Source: Alcaligenes pakistanensis
GTDB lineage: Bacteria; Pseudomonadota; Gammaproteobacteria; Burkholderiales; Burkholderiaceae_B
NCBI RefSeq assembly: GCF_014652815.1
Contig: NZ_BMZN01000002.1
Location: forward strand, 607,638 to 671,637
DNA length: 64,000 nucleotides
Direction of reading: 5' to 3'
Shown piece by piece: positions 63,114 to 64,000 of the stretch. Under the pieces are notes generated by a model that had not been told where the DNA came from, did no database searches, and worked only from the letters and a program-made list of their open reading frames with translations. Position numbers and translations under genes: made by a program. Numbering within the stretch: the first letter of the stretch is position 1; each line of letters opens with the position of its first letter.

Positions 63114-63896
63114 ATGCTAAATCTTGAGCGCGAACGTACTGAAGTAGATTGGGGTAATGCGTGGGCCGGCCATACTGTCGGGGGACTGGCTCTGCGCCTG
63201 GCCCGTACCGAGGCAGAACTCGAAGGCCTTCAGCGCTTGCGTTTTCAGGTTTTTACCCAGGAAATGAATGCAGTTTTTCCAGACCAACACAATGGTCTGG
63301 ACATTGACCGCTTCGACCCCTGGTGTGAGCACTTTATGGTTACCGAACCCGAAGAAAACCGGGTTGTCGGCACTTATCGTTTGCTTACTCCTGAAAATGC
63401 GCACAAAGCGGGCGGCTATTACTCAGAGTCCGAGTTTGATATCAGTGCCCTGGATGCCCTACGACCCACGCTGGTAGAGGTGGGACGCTCCTGCATCCAC
63501 CCCGACTATCGCAATGGCTCGGCCATTATGATGCTGTGGGGCGGGATTGCCGCCTTGACACGTGTTGGCGGTTATCGCTACCTGTTGGGTTGTGCCAGCG
63601 TCAGCCTGCGCGACGATGGGGTTGCTGCTGCCGAAGTCTGGCGTGTGGCGCAAAAGTCCATGCAGGACAATCAGCACATCCCGCATGTACAGCCTTTGAA
63701 TCGTTACCCGGTCGAACGCCTGAACAGCGACTTGCCTACGCGCATTCCACCGCTGATCAAAGGTTACCTGAAGTTGGGTGCCACAATTTGTGGTGCGCCT
63801 GCATGGGACCCGGATTTCAACACAGCGGATTTCCCTGTCTTATTGGATCTGGAAGCGATGGACGAGCGCTACAAACGTCACTTTGGCTTGATCTGA
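63114..63896 (+). CDS. OlsB-like N-acyltransferase (ornithine lipid type)
   Basis: A 260-residue GNAT-related acyltransferase of the hemolysin-like/OlsB group. OlsB transfers a 3-hydroxyacyl chain from acyl carrier protein to the alpha-amino group of ornithine. Signatures are LRFQVFTQEMNA, VVGTYRLLTP and VEVGRSCIHPDYRNGSAI, with the conserved acidic DIDRFDPWCEHFMV before them. The start at 63114 has GGAG at a good distance; a GTG at 63096 lies upstream. The OlsA partner, which adds the second chain, is not in the window, so whether this makes ornithine lipid or another N-acyl amino acid is open. Confidence 0.85.
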   Translation: MLNLERERTEVDWGNAWAGHTVGGLALRLARTEAELEGLQRLRFQVFTQEMNAVFPDQHNGLDIDRFDPWCEHFMVTEPEENRVVGTYRLLTPENAHKAGGYYSESEFDISALDALRPTLVEVGRSCIHPDYRNGSAIMMLWGGIAALTRVGGYRYLLGCASVSLRDDGVAAAEVWRVAQKSMQDNQHIPHVQPLNRYPVERLNSDLPTRIPPLIKGYLKLGATICGAPAWDPDFNTADFPVLLDLEAMDERYKRHFGLI

Positions 63897-63962
63897 TTTA
63901 GTTCTGATTTGGCTGTAAAGTGACGTTGGTCCGAGCAGGGCCGACTGGCAGAAAAAAAAGAG

Positions 63963-64000
63963 CCCCCGAAAGTTGGATCGCTATCCAACTTTCGGGGGTT
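63963..64000 (+). terminator. Very strong hairpin at the right edge
   Basis: CCCCCGAAAGTTGGAT-CGCT-ATCCAACTTTCGGGGG is a 16-base perfect stem (positions 63963-63998) preceded by a run of A and followed by T at the window end. It probably terminates the OlsB-like gene and possibly a converging gene beyond the edge. Confidence 0.8.

Noticed and set aside
1..64000. CRISPR array, insertion sequence, prophage or toxin-antitoxin pair
   Set aside because: No regularly spaced repeats, transposase, phage structural gene or small two-gene toxin module was seen on either strand.

Overview
The window is an ordinary stretch of a betaproteobacterial chromosome, most likely from the Alcaligenaceae and probably Alcaligenes-like. 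This is inferred from moderately high G+C, the abundance of Bug-type and TRAP solute receptors, the single AMIN/Amidase_3 amidase, and the gene orders ffs-dnaX-ybaB-recR and yhbY/rlmE-ftsH-folP-glmM. Coding density is high. I see no insertion sequence, prophage, integrase island or CRISPR array. The xerD gene is the core dimer-resolution recombinase.

Layout. 1-8.9 kb: the end of purM, an NCS1 permease, and a minus-strand cluster (AEC carrier-tsaE-amidase, then mutL-miaA) split by a DedA gene on the other strand. 9-13.5 kb: a Bug receptor, the malic enzyme maeB and a LysR regulator. 13.6-19.6 kb: a six-gene minus-strand operon (TRAP receptor, small and large permeases, GntR/FCD regulator, DapA-like lyase, aldehyde dehydrogenase) that looks like a complete uptake-plus-catabolism unit for an unidentified organic acid. 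20-24 kb: tRNA-Arg(CCT), a PACE efflux gene, a divergent HxlR/oxidoreductase pair with a palindromic operator candidate, a SnoaL-like protein and an MFS carrier. 24-28.7 kb: ybaK, xerD, then modABC with a ModE box and modE convergent to modC.

28.8-41 kb: an AddB/AddA-like nuclease-helicase pair, the SRP RNA gene ffs, dnaX-ybaB-recR, and a NitT/TauT-type ABC importer. 41-46.7 kb: a remnant of a methyltransferase, then an iron-uptake surface-signalling set (FecI-like sigma factor, FecR, TonB-dependent transducer with an STN domain, YncE-like propeller) with two Fur-box candidates. 46.8-57.5 kb: transaldolase, carAB, LpxO-like hydroxylase, an SDR, a histidine phosphatase, an NCS2 nucleobase permease and greA with a structured leader. 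57.5-64 kb: yhbY divergent from rlmE-ftsH-folP-glmM, then an OlsB-like acyltransferase.

The least explained elements are the TRAP/DapA/ALDH operon, the folded region with a possible 43-residue ORF at 22.5 kb, the promoter-plus-terminator leader of greA, the short ORF with a strong ribosome-binding site overlapping the TonB receptor start, the methyltransferase remnant, and several perfect inverted repeats in promoter regions. All product assignments rest on motif and sequence recognition by eye; no database search was possible.
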